Source of the DNA: Gammaproteobacteria bacterium | Lineage (GTDB): Bacteria > Pseudomonadota > Gammaproteobacteria > Steroidobacterales > Woeseiaceae | NCBI GenBank assembly: GCA_029884455.1 | Contig: JAOUHU010000010.1 | Coordinates: 16,344 to 80,343, forward strand | Length of the DNA: 64,000 nt | Reading direction: 5' to 3' | Shown here: piece after piece, positions 50,476-59,339 of the stretch | Numbering within the stretch: position 1 is the first letter of the stretch | Layout of the letters: the number at the start of each line of letters is the position of its first letter | Translations under genes and position numbers: made by a program | The notes under the pieces: model-generated | The model's input: only the letters and a program-made list of their open reading frames with translations | The model's database searches: none | What the model was told of the DNA's origin: nothing

Positions 50476-53400
50476 CTACTCGACACCGCGTGGCGGTGTC
50501 GTGGAAAGCTGCGCCGTTGCCTCAGGTAAGACTTCCGGCGGTGCGATCGGCATGCGATAGGCGTAACTGTCAATCGACCCCAGGTAGCCGCCGCTGATTT
50601 CATTTTTCGCGTAGCGACCCGGCATGACCAGCGCCAGCTTGTCGAGACTTTTCTGAATCCAGGGATTGAACAAACCACCCGCCAGCAGCTCGAAATTCTT
50701 TTCGTGCACGGCGATGCCTTGTTCTTCGAAGGGATACGCCTCTTCCTCGAGCACCAGGTCGTAGTCGACTTTCTCCGCCGCGCTCAGACCGTCCGGGCGT
50801 TCTGAATTGAGCAGTGCTGTGCTGAAATTAAAATAAACCTCGGCAATGTAATAGGTTGCTGCCGCGGTCACCTCCGCAACCTGGTAATTGACCAGCTCCT
50901 CGAGGTGCGCCATCGCCACATCCATGCGCCGCTGCTTCTCTGCGAGGCTCTGCTCGAACGGCTGCGTGAGCGCCAATCTCGCGAATTCCTGGTACTGCAA
51001 CTCGGCCAGCACCAGCGCTGCCTTGGCGGCCAGATAACGGCTGCGATCGGTACGCTCGGCACCAGCGTCACGATCGACAGACACAATGCCGGCCAGCGCT
51101 TCGTGGTAGCGCTCGTAATCCGATTGTTGCTTGAAAATCTCGGCGAGCCGGGAGCGCGTTTCGAGTGCAACGTCAATGGGTTTTGGATATTCGCTGACGT
51201 ATTGTTCGTAGACGCGAATCGCATCGGCAACCGCTTCCGCCTCGTCATAAAGATCGCCCGCAATCAGTAATGCACTGCGCGCGATCTCGGCATCCGTGGC
51301 TTCCGCAGCGATGCGTTCGTGCTCAGCGGCTGCGCGTTTCGTCTGGCCATCTTCACGATAGACATTCGCGAGCTGCTTGGTCGCCTCGGTCGCCAGTTCG
51401 TGCTCCGGGTGCGAGCTTCTGAATTCTTCCAGCACGTTCGAAGCAAAGGTCCAGTCCTTGAGCCTGATCAACGCCGCGGCGGCGTCGTATTCCGCTGCCG
51501 TACGGATGTTCGAGGTTGGCGCGACTTCCTTGATGCGCAGGAAGTGCTGCGCGGCAAGGCCATAGTCTTCGAGCAGATTTGCCTGCTCACCCTGCTTGTA
51601 GATCGCTGCGGCGAGCCCGTCGACCACGGCAGCACGCTTGTCGTCATCTGCCGGAGTCAGCGACAGGACGTTCGCGTAGGCCTGCTCGGCATCGGTAAAC
51701 TCGTTCAGATCCATCGACGAGTTGGCGACCACGGCCCAGGCCGAGCGCTTGAGCTCCCTGTCGGCGGACGGGTAACGCGCGATGAGTTTTCTCGCCGCAT
51801 CGATCGCCAAAGGCAGATCCTTCATCTCGTAGAGATCGTCTGCCGCGTGACCGAGCACAGTGGCTGCCTGTTCATGCTCCGGGAAGGTATCGGCAAATCG
51901 CAGCGAGCTGTCCACCGTCAGCCGTTTGACATCACGCTGCAACGCACCACTGGCAACCTTGAGATGTTCGCGATGCGAGTAAATGGCCGCATAGCCGGCG
52001 GCGGCTGCCTGTGCATGCGCCGCGTAATTGTAGGCGGTACGCTCATATTCGACCGCCGCTTCACCGAAATTCTCGTTTTCGAGCAGCAGGTCGGCGAGCT
52101 GGTAATTGATCTGCGGCGTTGCACTATCGGCCGGAAACGACCCCAGGTATTGCCGGTACCAGCGTTGTGCCTCGCTGAAATTAGCTGGCCGTTCATCGAC
52201 CAGGGACGCTTCCTGGTACAGGGCATGGTAATGGCCGGCCAGGTCCGTCAGGTTGACCTTCAGGAAGCCAACCACCTCAGGCGATTCAGCCGCATCGAAG
52301 TGGTTCCAGTACTCGGCATCGAGCGCATAGGTAGCCGCAAATTGTTTTTTCGCCTCGACCACGAGTAACGGGAACCCGGCTTCGGCGTATATCTCGACGA
52401 CCCGCATGCCGAAGTGCGGTGATACCTTGTGCAGGGGATTCAACGCGACAAACGATTTGTAAACCGATGCCGCATCTTCATAGCGCAGCTTGCTGAAGTA
52501 GAACTCGCCGAGATTGCCGTAGATTTTGTCCGCGTAGCTGCGCCGCCCATAACGCGCAAAATAGTCGTCGACCACCTCCGGTCCGCCGAGATTGGAGAAA
52601 CTCAGACTGATAACGCGGAACGTATCGGCGAGCCGGTGTTCGTCATCCTCCTGCTCAACTTCGTCAAAGTCATAGCCGATTGACAGCCGGTAATCGAGCA
52701 TCGCAATGAATTGGCGCAGGCCCTCCTCGTAGAGTTCCTGCTTGTACAGCGACCAGCCCAGTTTGTAGAGCGCAAGCTCATGATAGCTCGAGGTCGGCCC
52801 CAACCTGATAACCGCAGCATAGGCATCTTCGGCGTTGAGGTATTGCCGGCGTACAAAATAGTACTCGCCGCGCCGGAAATGGACTTCATCCAGATGTTTC
52901 GAATACGGACTCGTACTGATCAGGCGGTCCATGACCTGCATGGCCTGATCCGGCTCGCCTATCTCGTCATAGGCGCGCGATAACTGGTAAAGCACCTGGT
53001 CGTTACGCTCGTAATTTGGATAGCTCTCAAGAATCTGCCAGTACATCTTGATCGCTTCACGCGGCCCCGCCGGTGCCGTAACGACTTCGCCGCCCGGCAA
53101 CGGTGCCGCAAAGTCGTCCGCATTGGACAGCAGGCGCTCGCGCGCAGTGGCGCGGGCCTCGAATTCCTGTTCCGATTCCGTCGACCCGGGTTGCTGCGTA
53201 TTGCTCTTCTCCGCGAGTATGCGCCCACCCGTCGTTGCCGCTTCCGGGGCAGCCATTTCGACAATCGCACCGTTGCCAATCACACCGTAGGCCTGCTCGA
53301 GCTGCAGGTCCGCCAGTCGTCGCATGGCCTCGGGCGTCATGCCGCTCTCACTGGTCTCGTCAAGATACCGGCGGTAACTTTCTGCGGCGCGTTCAAGACT

Positions 53401-53535
53401 GTCCGCAACGTAAATTTCATCAATATCGGCCGGCACCGCATCAAGCTCGGCAAGCGTGCCCGAGCGATCACCGCCGCTGGCGCAGCCGAACAATCCGGCA
53501 CTGCAAAGCAACAATCCGATGCAATTGCGCCTCAT
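50476..53535 (-). CDS. Large TPR lipoprotein
   Basis: 1019 residues. The N-terminus (MRRNCIGLLLCSAGLFGCASG) has a lipobox Cys at 18. The rest is mostly helical repeats of tetratricopeptide type (ESYPNYERNDQVLYQLSRAY; FRRGEYYFVRRQYLNAEDAY; SRLAEIFKQQSDYERYHEAL), around 15 or more units. Large TPR proteins are part of the periplasmic Glt complex in Myxococcus (GltI/AgmK, GltE); equivalence is not shown here. Start overlaps the upstream gene's stop (ATGA). Confidence 0.75.
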   Translation of the reverse strand: MRRNCIGLLLCSAGLFGCASGGDRSGTLAELDAVPADIDEIYVADSLERAAESYRRYLDETSESGMTPEAMRRLADLQLEQAYGVIGNGAIVEMAAPEAATTGGRILAEKSNTQQPGSTESEQEFEARATARERLLSNADDFAAPLPGGEVVTAPAGPREAIKMYWQILESYPNYERNDQVLYQLSRAYDEIGEPDQAMQVMDRLISTSPYSKHLDEVHFRRGEYYFVRRQYLNAEDAYAAVIRLGPTSSYHELALYKLGWSLYKQELYEEGLRQFIAMLDYRLSIGYDFDEVEQEDDEHRLADTFRVISLSFSNLGGPEVVDDYFARYGRRSYADKIYGNLGEFYFSKLRYEDAASVYKSFVALNPLHKVSPHFGMRVVEIYAEAGFPLLVVEAKKQFAATYALDAEYWNHFDAAESPEVVGFLKVNLTDLAGHYHALYQEASLVDERPANFSEAQRWYRQYLGSFPADSATPQINYQLADLLLENENFGEAAVEYERTAYNYAAHAQAAAAGYAAIYSHREHLKVASGALQRDVKRLTVDSSLRFADTFPEHEQAATVLGHAADDLYEMKDLPLAIDAARKLIARYPSADRELKRSAWAVVANSSMDLNEFTDAEQAYANVLSLTPADDDKRAAVVDGLAAAIYKQGEQANLLEDYGLAAQHFLRIKEVAPTSNIRTAAEYDAAAALIRLKDWTFASNVLEEFRSSHPEHELATEATKQLANVYREDGQTKRAAAEHERIAAEATDAEIARSALLIAGDLYDEAEAVADAIRVYEQYVSEYPKPIDVALETRSRLAEIFKQQSDYERYHEALAGIVSVDRDAGAERTDRSRYLAAKAALVLAELQYQEFARLALTQPFEQSLAEKQRRMDVAMAHLEELVNYQVAEVTAAATYYIAEVYFNFSTALLNSERPDGLSAAEKVDYDLVLEEEAYPFEEQGIAVHEKNFELLAGGLFNPWIQKSLDKLALVMPGRYAKNEISGGYLGSIDSYAYRMPIAPPEVLPEATAQLSTTPPRGVE

Positions 53536-55415
53536 GGCTCAAGACTCCTTGCCTGCGCCTGCGTCGCACGGTCATAACTGTCAGCCAGCGCGAAGCGCGC
53601 CTTGTCACCATAGCGCTCCAGCCGCGACCGCCGTGCCACCAGTTCCTCAACAGCAACGAGCTCCAGCAGGTGTCCCTGGCGTGCCATCAAGATCTGTATC
53701 ACCTGCGTTGCCTCGGCAACCTTGCTGCGCAGTACCCGGATTGGCATTTCGTAACCGTTATAACTGTGCTCGGCCGCCTGGCGCGTGCGCACATACTCGT
53801 CGTATTTCTGTTGCGCCACTGCCATGGCTGCATCTAGTTCACGGAGATTCTGATCGAAGCGCGTCAGGCGCTCGTGGTATTCGGTCTGCAGCGTCCAGAA
53901 CAGCAGACCCTTGAGGCGGGCGACGCGTTGCAAAGTGGACGGCGCAGCGCCCGAAGGCGAAGCCTGCAACTGTTCTTCAATAAGCTCGAGGCGCGCAAGG
54001 ATCTGTTGCTCCTCGCGAGTCGCAAGGAATTCGGGCCGCGGCGTGGTCAACAGGTCATCACGCTTTTTCACCAGCATCTTGTGCTGCTCAACACGCAGCC
54101 GCATGCGCGAGTCGAATTCACGGAACTCGCTGTCTACCTCTGGCAATAGCGGCTCGTAATGATCGTGGCGAATCGCAACCATTTCGTCATAGGCATCGAA
54201 ATCGGTTTGCCAGCTTTTCAGCTTGCGCTGCAGGTCCGCGAGATCGAGGTAATTCTGCAGGCCCGCCTGGAAATCGTGCGAAGCGAGCAATTCCATCAGG
54301 TAGTAGGTTTCGGGCGCGTTTTCCAGCGAGCGCAGCCGAATGACCCAGTTTTTGTCCTGGCGGATCTCTTCGCGAATCAACGCCTCGAGAAACGCGCCGT
54401 CGCGAATGCTGTCGATCGACAGGTTGAGCTTGTCGATCTCGACCCCGTAGGCGTCCAGTGCATGCCCGTAGGAGATCGCCGCACGACCGTGGACATTGAG
54501 TTCGCCGTAGGCATACGGCAGTGCCAGCAGTGCCTCCTGTGTGCCGCTATCTGTAACTTCACGCCCGGCGAGGATGCTCCACGGAACGACCGCCCGTTCG
54601 GCTCGCCCAAGTGACATGTTTGCCCAGCCCGAGCTAAGCAGCGCCTGGTTGGAAAACGGTCCGTCAAGGCGCACGCGGTTCAGGTATGGTATCGCCGCAT
54701 CCAATTTGCCTTCTTCGAGCAACAGGGTGCCGAGCACCAGGTTGGACTTGTCGACGATCGCCAGGTCGGCCGGGTCTGCGCTTGTAATGCGTCCGGCCTT
54801 GTCGAGCTGCTCGATGGCCTGTTGTTGCCGGCCATCCTGCAAGTAGGCGATACCGAGGTTGTAACTGGCGAACGCACCAAAACCATCGGATTTCTCGAGC
54901 TTGCCCAGCACTTGCGCAGCATCAGCGGGCCGGCCCTGCGCGAGATAAATGTTGGCCCGCAAAAACTCGATGTCGTCGCGGATCGACGCCGGCACTTCGC
55001 CGTCGATGCGATCGAGAGCGCGCAACGCATCGTCGGCCTGGCTCTTCTGAAAGTGAATCCGCGCCAGGCGGTATGCGGCGTCGTTGCGCACCACTTCATC
55101 GACGGCGCCCTCGAGGACAGCCGTGATGGCCCTGCCCGCGCGGTGGTGCATGCGGTAACGAAGCTCGAAGTCGCCGAGCGAGAATTCTGCATCGTTGATG
55201 TAGGCGTACAGCGTGTCGAGCTGCGGCTCGTCAATGTTGCCATGCTGCCTGACTTCGCTGTCGAGCCGTTGCAATGCTTCGAAGTATTGCCCCTGGTGCG
55301 CGTAATACAGCGCCTCGCCGAAGTAGAGGTCCTTCAGCTCAGCGGCAAAACCAGGGCTTGTTGCCAGACCAGCAAGCAGCAGGAGCCCGGTTCCGGAGAA
55401 CGGTGCTCGACCCAT
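53532..55415 (-). CDS. Periplasmic TPR protein
   Basis: 627 residues. A signal peptide (GLLLLAGLATSPGFA, cut about 24) precedes TPR units such as YFGEALYYAHQGQYFEALQR, DDALRALDRIDGEVP and GRPADAAQVLGKLEKSD over the first ~330 residues. The C-terminal ~250 residues are rich in charged helices (EFREFDSRMRLRVEQHKMLV) and probably coiled coil. It is the second gene of the cluster, coupled to the 1019-residue TPR lipoprotein and three bases after the 176-residue protein. Confidence 0.75.
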   Translation of the reverse strand: MGRAPFSGTGLLLLAGLATSPGFAAELKDLYFGEALYYAHQGQYFEALQRLDSEVRQHGNIDEPQLDTLYAYINDAEFSLGDFELRYRMHHRAGRAITAVLEGAVDEVVRNDAAYRLARIHFQKSQADDALRALDRIDGEVPASIRDDIEFLRANIYLAQGRPADAAQVLGKLEKSDGFGAFASYNLGIAYLQDGRQQQAIEQLDKAGRITSADPADLAIVDKSNLVLGTLLLEEGKLDAAIPYLNRVRLDGPFSNQALLSSGWANMSLGRAERAVVPWSILAGREVTDSGTQEALLALPYAYGELNVHGRAAISYGHALDAYGVEIDKLNLSIDSIRDGAFLEALIREEIRQDKNWVIRLRSLENAPETYYLMELLASHDFQAGLQNYLDLADLQRKLKSWQTDFDAYDEMVAIRHDHYEPLLPEVDSEFREFDSRMRLRVEQHKMLVKKRDDLLTTPRPEFLATREEQQILARLELIEEQLQASPSGAAPSTLQRVARLKGLLFWTLQTEYHERLTRFDQNLRELDAAMAVAQQKYDEYVRTRQAAEHSYNGYEMPIRVLRSKVAEATQVIQILMARQGHLLELVAVEELVARRSRLERYGDKARFALADSYDRATQAQARSLEP

Positions 55416-55418
55416 AGA

Positions 55419-55949
55419 TTACCAATCCCCAACCTGGATAACGTCTTTACCAAGTCCCGGTGCCGCGAGGGCAATTCCGAGTGTCTTGGGAGTGGCGCCT
55501 TTCGAGAACGAATAGCTGCCGGACTCGCTGAAATCCTTGCCATTGGCAAGCTTGCCCAGCATCGTGACCCGAAGTTCATGCGCACCGGTGGTGATATTGC
55601 CGGTGTAAGCGCGCTGCACACCGCCTTTGTGCAAGGCCTCAAGTTCCTGAAAGCTGTATATATGATGTGTCGCGAGCTGGCCGTTGATTTCAATCTTCAC
55701 GGCATCGAGTCGAAAATCCTCGTCGTCGGCAACGGAAATAAACACCGCGACTTGCGTATTCGACGGGAACAGCAGGCGCTCCTCGAGATTCCCGAGTTCG
55801 GCAGCGATATCAAGCACGTCCGACTTTATTTCCTGCACCTGGCCATCCAGGCTCTTCATGTCGTTGCCGGATAATTGCTCGGCACCGATCGTTACCGAAA
55901 CTCCACAGACGATCAGCAGGGATACTAGAATTTGGCTGCAATAACGCAT
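55419..55949 (-). CDS. Secreted protein, first gene of the motor cluster
   Basis: 176 residues. The signal peptide (QILVSLLIVCGVSVTIGA) is cut at about 23. A short coiled coil (QVQEIKSDVLDIAAELGNLE) precedes a beta-rich domain with FISVADDEDFRLDAVKIEIN and YTGNITTGAHELRVTMLGKL, which reads like an Ig- or carbohydrate-binding-type fold. I do not recognise a named family; an equivalent role to small periplasmic Glt proteins is speculation. It opens a run of genes with gaps or overlaps of only a few bases. Confidence 0.65.
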   Translation of the reverse strand: MRYCSQILVSLLIVCGVSVTIGAEQLSGNDMKSLDGQVQEIKSDVLDIAAELGNLEERLLFPSNTQVAVFISVADDEDFRLDAVKIEINGQLATHHIYSFQELEALHKGGVQRAYTGNITTGAHELRVTMLGKLANGKDFSESGSYSFSKGATPKTLGIALAAPGLGKDVIQVGDW

Positions 55950-56014
55950 CTTGAGGTCCCTCTCATTTCACATATTCCATAGGCGGTGGTCGTTAGCGCG
56001 CACCGCCACAACGA

Positions 56015-56043
56015 CATCTACGACGAGCACAAGTGTTGGTCAA
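56015..56043 (-). promoter_or_regulatory. Possible promoter of the motor cluster
   Basis: TTGACC (56038-56043) and TAGATG (56015-56020) stand 17 bases apart on the minus strand, about 65 bases before the start codon of the 176-residue protein. The -10 is poor, so a regulator may be required. The palindrome at 56062-56078 lies just upstream of the -35. Confidence 0.35.
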
Positions 56044-56061
56044 AATCACTGCTTAATCTGT

Positions 56062-56078
56062 GAACTGCGCCGCAGTTC
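56062..56078. promoter_or_regulatory. Perfect 17-bp palindrome in the divergent spacer, candidate operator
   Basis: GAACTGCG-C-CGCAGTTC has two perfect eight-base arms around one base. It stands between the motor cluster and the divergent membrane-anchored winged-helix gene, 18 bases upstream of the possible -35. The size and symmetry are those of a dimeric repressor or activator site. Confidence 0.5.
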
Positions 56079-56104
56079 CACGCCGATGACGGGTTCTAGT
56101 ATTT

Positions 56105-56755
56105 GTGGCTCTTATGCTGACCTGGATTCTTTCAACTCTGCGTGATTTTGGCGCAGCAGTGCACGATGCCTATACCCTGCCGGGCCGGGTTGCGTTATCA
56201 CTGCTGGTCACGCATGCGCCCGGAATTGCAGCCTGGCTGAATATTGACGGCGGCGAAACTCCGGTGCTGATGACGTTTTTGCTGTCCCTAGTCTATTGGT
56301 TCCTCGTCATCGTTCTGCTGGTATATGTCGTACGGCTGTGCCGCGATATCACCCGGTATGTCAATTCCCTGCTGCGGACCGGCCTCTACCACGCGTCGCA
56401 TTTGCTTGCCGCTATCAAGACTAGGACGGTTCTCAGCTTGCGCGGCCTGTTCCCGCGACGGCGACGGCTGCGGGCAAAGGACGACGCACCTCCGATGATC
56501 GAGTTCGACAAACTGGATATGGCGGTGCTGCGCTCGGTGTCGGCGAAAGGGCCCGGCTTTGCGCTGGCGGCTCCGGACCTTGCCGACCGATTCAAACTAC
56601 GGCCTTCGCAGGTACAGCGCAGTCTCGATAAACTCAGCTACAGCAAGATGCTGGTCAGCGTCATTGGCAACACCGACGGTTATGAAAATTACCGGCTCAC
56701 GGATTACGGTCATGCCTATGTTGCAATGTTGCTGCGGCAGTCATCGCGCGCCTGA
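56105..56755 (+). CDS. Membrane-anchored winged-helix protein
   Basis: 216 residues; Met4 (56114) is an alternative start. One weakly hydrophobic segment (~22-40) and one clear membrane segment (~57-79: FLLSLVYWFLVIVLLVYVV) are followed by a basic linker (PRRRRLRAK) and a winged-helix domain at ~130-210 (DLADRFKLRPSQVQRSLDKL, wing NTDGYENYRLTDYGHAYV) of MarR-like type. I do not recognise the family. It is divergent from the motor cluster and could regulate it from the membrane. Its last 59 bases overlap the convergent MFS gene. Confidence 0.6.
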   Translation: MALMLTWILSTLRDFGAAVHDAYTLPGRVALSLLVTHAPGIAAWLNIDGGETPVLMTFLLSLVYWFLVIVLLVYVVRLCRDITRYVNSLLRTGLYHASHLLAAIKTRTVLSLRGLFPRRRRLRAKDDAPPMIEFDKLDMAVLRSVSAKGPGFALAAPDLADRFKLRPSQVQRSLDKLSYSKMLVSVIGNTDGYENYRLTDYGHAYVAMLLRQSSRA

Positions 56756-57899
56756 GGCGCACGGCAGCAAAGAGCAGAGTCGCCAGTGCGGCATAACAGA
56801 TGGTGCTGAACTGCAGGACAAAGTAGTTGTCGGTGAGAACCACGATGCGACTCGTCACCCAGGGGCTGACCGCAGTACCCAGAGTCGCGCCCAGCAACAG
56901 CGTCGACACGAGTCGCGGTGTCGGCTGCCTGACCATTTGTGTTGCGTAGGACAGCACGACCTTTAGCAAGCTCAGGTTCGCGAAGCCCCAGAGAAACGCG
57001 AACACTTGCAACATTGACAGCTCGCCCGAAATCCACAGCGGGATCGAAAACAGGCAGGTCAGAACGGCGGATGCCAGCACAAGTTTTCGAACGCCCAGAT
57101 GCAGTACCAACCAGGCGACAAACAGTTGTGCGACGAACAGGCCGATCCAGAACAGCGTTACGAGCCGGCCCGCTTGCTCGACAGTCGCGCCCAGCCTGGT
57201 CTCGGCATAATTGGGCAGCCACCAAAGCATCGAGTACTGGCCGAGTGTGTACAGGAACAGGGCGGCAACACACAGCCAGTACGATAGCGGCCAGCGTTCG
57301 CGGGGTGCGGCGACTGCCCGGCCGGTCTGACTGTCAGGAAAACTCGAAATCAGGGTCAGTACCACGATGATGGCGGCAATGACTGCCACGAACTGGTAGA
57401 TACCGGCCCAGTGCAGGCCGGCCGCCACCAGCGCCGTTGCAATTGCGGCACAAAGGAAGCCCGCCGTGCTAAAACACGCATCCGTGATCACGAGCATCGA
57501 GGCACGTCGCTCCGCCACGTAAATTCGCGAAATGATGAGTGCGGCGGACGCGAGTCCCAGTCCGCTGCAAACACCAACGACGCCGAGCGACATGCCTATT
57601 GTCGTCAGGCTGCCGGCAAAATTCAGTAGTAGCAGGCTGGCGACAATCAGCAGGTATGCGCCGCCCAGAACAGTACGTACCTGAAAGAAGGTGAAAATGA
57701 CCAATGCCAGCGCTGCACCGGCCAGGTTACCGAAAGTCAGCCAGCCGAACTGAGCCGTGACATCGGTGATGGACTGACCGAACAGTGCTGACATCGGGCC
57801 GGAGATGATGCCGATCGGTGCGAGCATGCCCGACATTACGAAGTAGGCCAGGAAGCTGGCCAGCGTAATGCGCTTTTTGTTGTCTAGGAAACCGGCCAT
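56697..57899 (-). CDS. MFS transporter (TsgA-like)
   Basis: 400 residues with about 12 membrane segments; the first is SFLAYFVMSGMLAPIGIISG. The loop after TM2 is not a clear GXXXDRXGRR motif. General similarity is to TsgA-type carriers of the major facilitator superfamily. Its start lies inside the end of the amidohydrolase gene (16-base overlap), so it probably carries a purine or nucleoside that is the substrate, or product, of that enzyme. This link is inference. Confidence 0.8.
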   Translation of the reverse strand: MAGFLDNKKRITLASFLAYFVMSGMLAPIGIISGPMSALFGQSITDVTAQFGWLTFGNLAGAALALVIFTFFQVRTVLGGAYLLIVASLLLLNFAGSLTTIGMSLGVVGVCSGLGLASAALIISRIYVAERRASMLVITDACFSTAGFLCAAIATALVAAGLHWAGIYQFVAVIAAIIVVLTLISSFPDSQTGRAVAAPRERWPLSYWLCVAALFLYTLGQYSMLWWLPNYAETRLGATVEQAGRLVTLFWIGLFVAQLFVAWLVLHLGVRKLVLASAVLTCLFSIPLWISGELSMLQVFAFLWGFANLSLLKVVLSYATQMVRQPTPRLVSTLLLGATLGTAVSPWVTSRIVVLTDNYFVLQFSTICYAALATLLFAAVRLRRAMTAAATLQHRHDRNP

Positions 57900-59254
57900 G
57901 CACCCGCCGTTTCCACACCGAGTTGTTGTCGAATCACTGCCGATCGTGCGCTTGCTCGTTGCAGTACATCAGCAACATCGACGCCAGGCATCGTGCCGGC
58001 GTCGACCACTTTCCTGCCGCCGACAAAAACAGTATGCACATTGCTGTTGTTGGTGCAGAAAACGAGATTGGAAACAACATCATGTATCGGCAGAGTATGC
58101 GTCCGGTTCATGTCGACGAGGACAATATCCGCGAGTTTTCCGGGCTCGATGGAACCCAGTTCATGTTCGCGATGGATTGCACGAGCACCGCCAAGGGTAG
58201 CCATCTCGAGCGCGGTCTCCGCCGTCATGGCCGATGCGCTTTTTCGCACCGCGTTCTGCAACAGGCAGGCGGTTTTCATTTCCGCAAACATGTCGTAAGA
58301 GTTGTTGTTCAAGGCGCCGTCAGTACCGAGCGCCACATTGACTCCGGCAGCGAGCAGATCAGGCAACGGCAATATGCCAGTTGCCATCTTCATGTTGGCC
58401 ACCGGGCTGTGAACGAGGTGGGTGCCCGTGCTGGCCAGAATCCCGATCTCGTGCGGTGTCACCTGGCAGCCGTTGATTAACAGGACGTTCTTGCCGAGCG
58501 CATGGTGGTCGCGGGACCACTCGGCCGGGCGCATGCCGAATTCGTTCACAATGTACTCTGCGTCTTCGGGCTCGGAACAAAAGTGATACACGATACCGAC
58601 GCCCATGCGTGCCGATTCAATCGCGACCTCACGGTAGAAAAGAGGGTGAACGGTATCGCCTGCTGCGCGCGGCACCATCAGCCCGAACCACATGCTGACG
58701 AGACCGTGCTGGGATGCGTGCCATTGCTGCATCACTTTCACGGCCGCGCCAACCGCTTGCTGCGCTTTGCCGGACGTGTCGCTGCCCTCGGCCGGGACGA
58801 TAAATCGCCCGAGCACCGCACGTATCCCCAGTTGGCCAATGACCGCCGTAAGCGACTCGTAGTCGTCACGCGGGTCGACGTTCGGGCTGACAAAGCATGT
58901 CGTGCCACCACGCAACATTTCGATCATTGCCAGGGTGTTGGCCAACACACCGTCCGCAGGGTCCCTCTTGACGAGCCAGGGCTCGACCACGTCATCCAGA
59001 AACGGAATCCAGTGCATCTTGTCGCCGAGGCCACGCAGCAATGACTGGTCTGCATGGCAATGCGCATCGATCAGGCCGGGAATTGCAACCATGCCATGGC
59101 CGTCCAGCCTGTCGGCATGCGCATATTTCGTCGTCAGTTCCGCGCTCTTGCCGACAGCGGCGATAATCTTCCGGTCGATGACAATCGCAGCGTCTGTCAG
59201 AATCCGACGCTGTTTATCCATGGTCACAACCGTGAGTTGATCGATCAGCAACAT
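57884..59254 (-). CDS. Amidohydrolase of the SAH/MTA deaminase (TrzN/AtzA-like) group
   Basis: 456 residues from the ATG at 59254; the track opens four codons earlier. The metal motif reads IDAHCHADQSLLRG (HxH). Later motifs are HSPVANMKMATGILPL and VALGTDGALNNNSYDMFAEM, close to the 5'-methylthioadenosine/S-adenosylhomocysteine deaminase pattern. The reaction is hydrolytic deamination of a purine or related ring. It heads an operon with the MFS carrier and is divergent from the 8-oxoguanine deaminase gene. The precise substrate cannot be given from sequence. Confidence 0.85.
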   Translation of the reverse strand: MLLIDQLTVVTMDKQRRILTDAAIVIDRKIIAAVGKSAELTTKYAHADRLDGHGMVAIPGLIDAHCHADQSLLRGLGDKMHWIPFLDDVVEPWLVKRDPADGVLANTLAMIEMLRGGTTCFVSPNVDPRDDYESLTAVIGQLGIRAVLGRFIVPAEGSDTSGKAQQAVGAAVKVMQQWHASQHGLVSMWFGLMVPRAAGDTVHPLFYREVAIESARMGVGIVYHFCSEPEDAEYIVNEFGMRPAEWSRDHHALGKNVLLINGCQVTPHEIGILASTGTHLVHSPVANMKMATGILPLPDLLAAGVNVALGTDGALNNNSYDMFAEMKTACLLQNAVRKSASAMTAETALEMATLGGARAIHREHELGSIEPGKLADIVLVDMNRTHTLPIHDVVSNLVFCTNNSNVHTVFVGGRKVVDAGTMPGVDVADVLQRASARSAVIRQQLGVETAGAWPVS

Positions 59255-59339
59255 TGCGGTGATCATACATTAAGGCGCTGACATTCTTGACCTCGCTATT
59301 TGCCACAGGCATAAGTAGTGCCTGACGCGAGGGCGCCCA

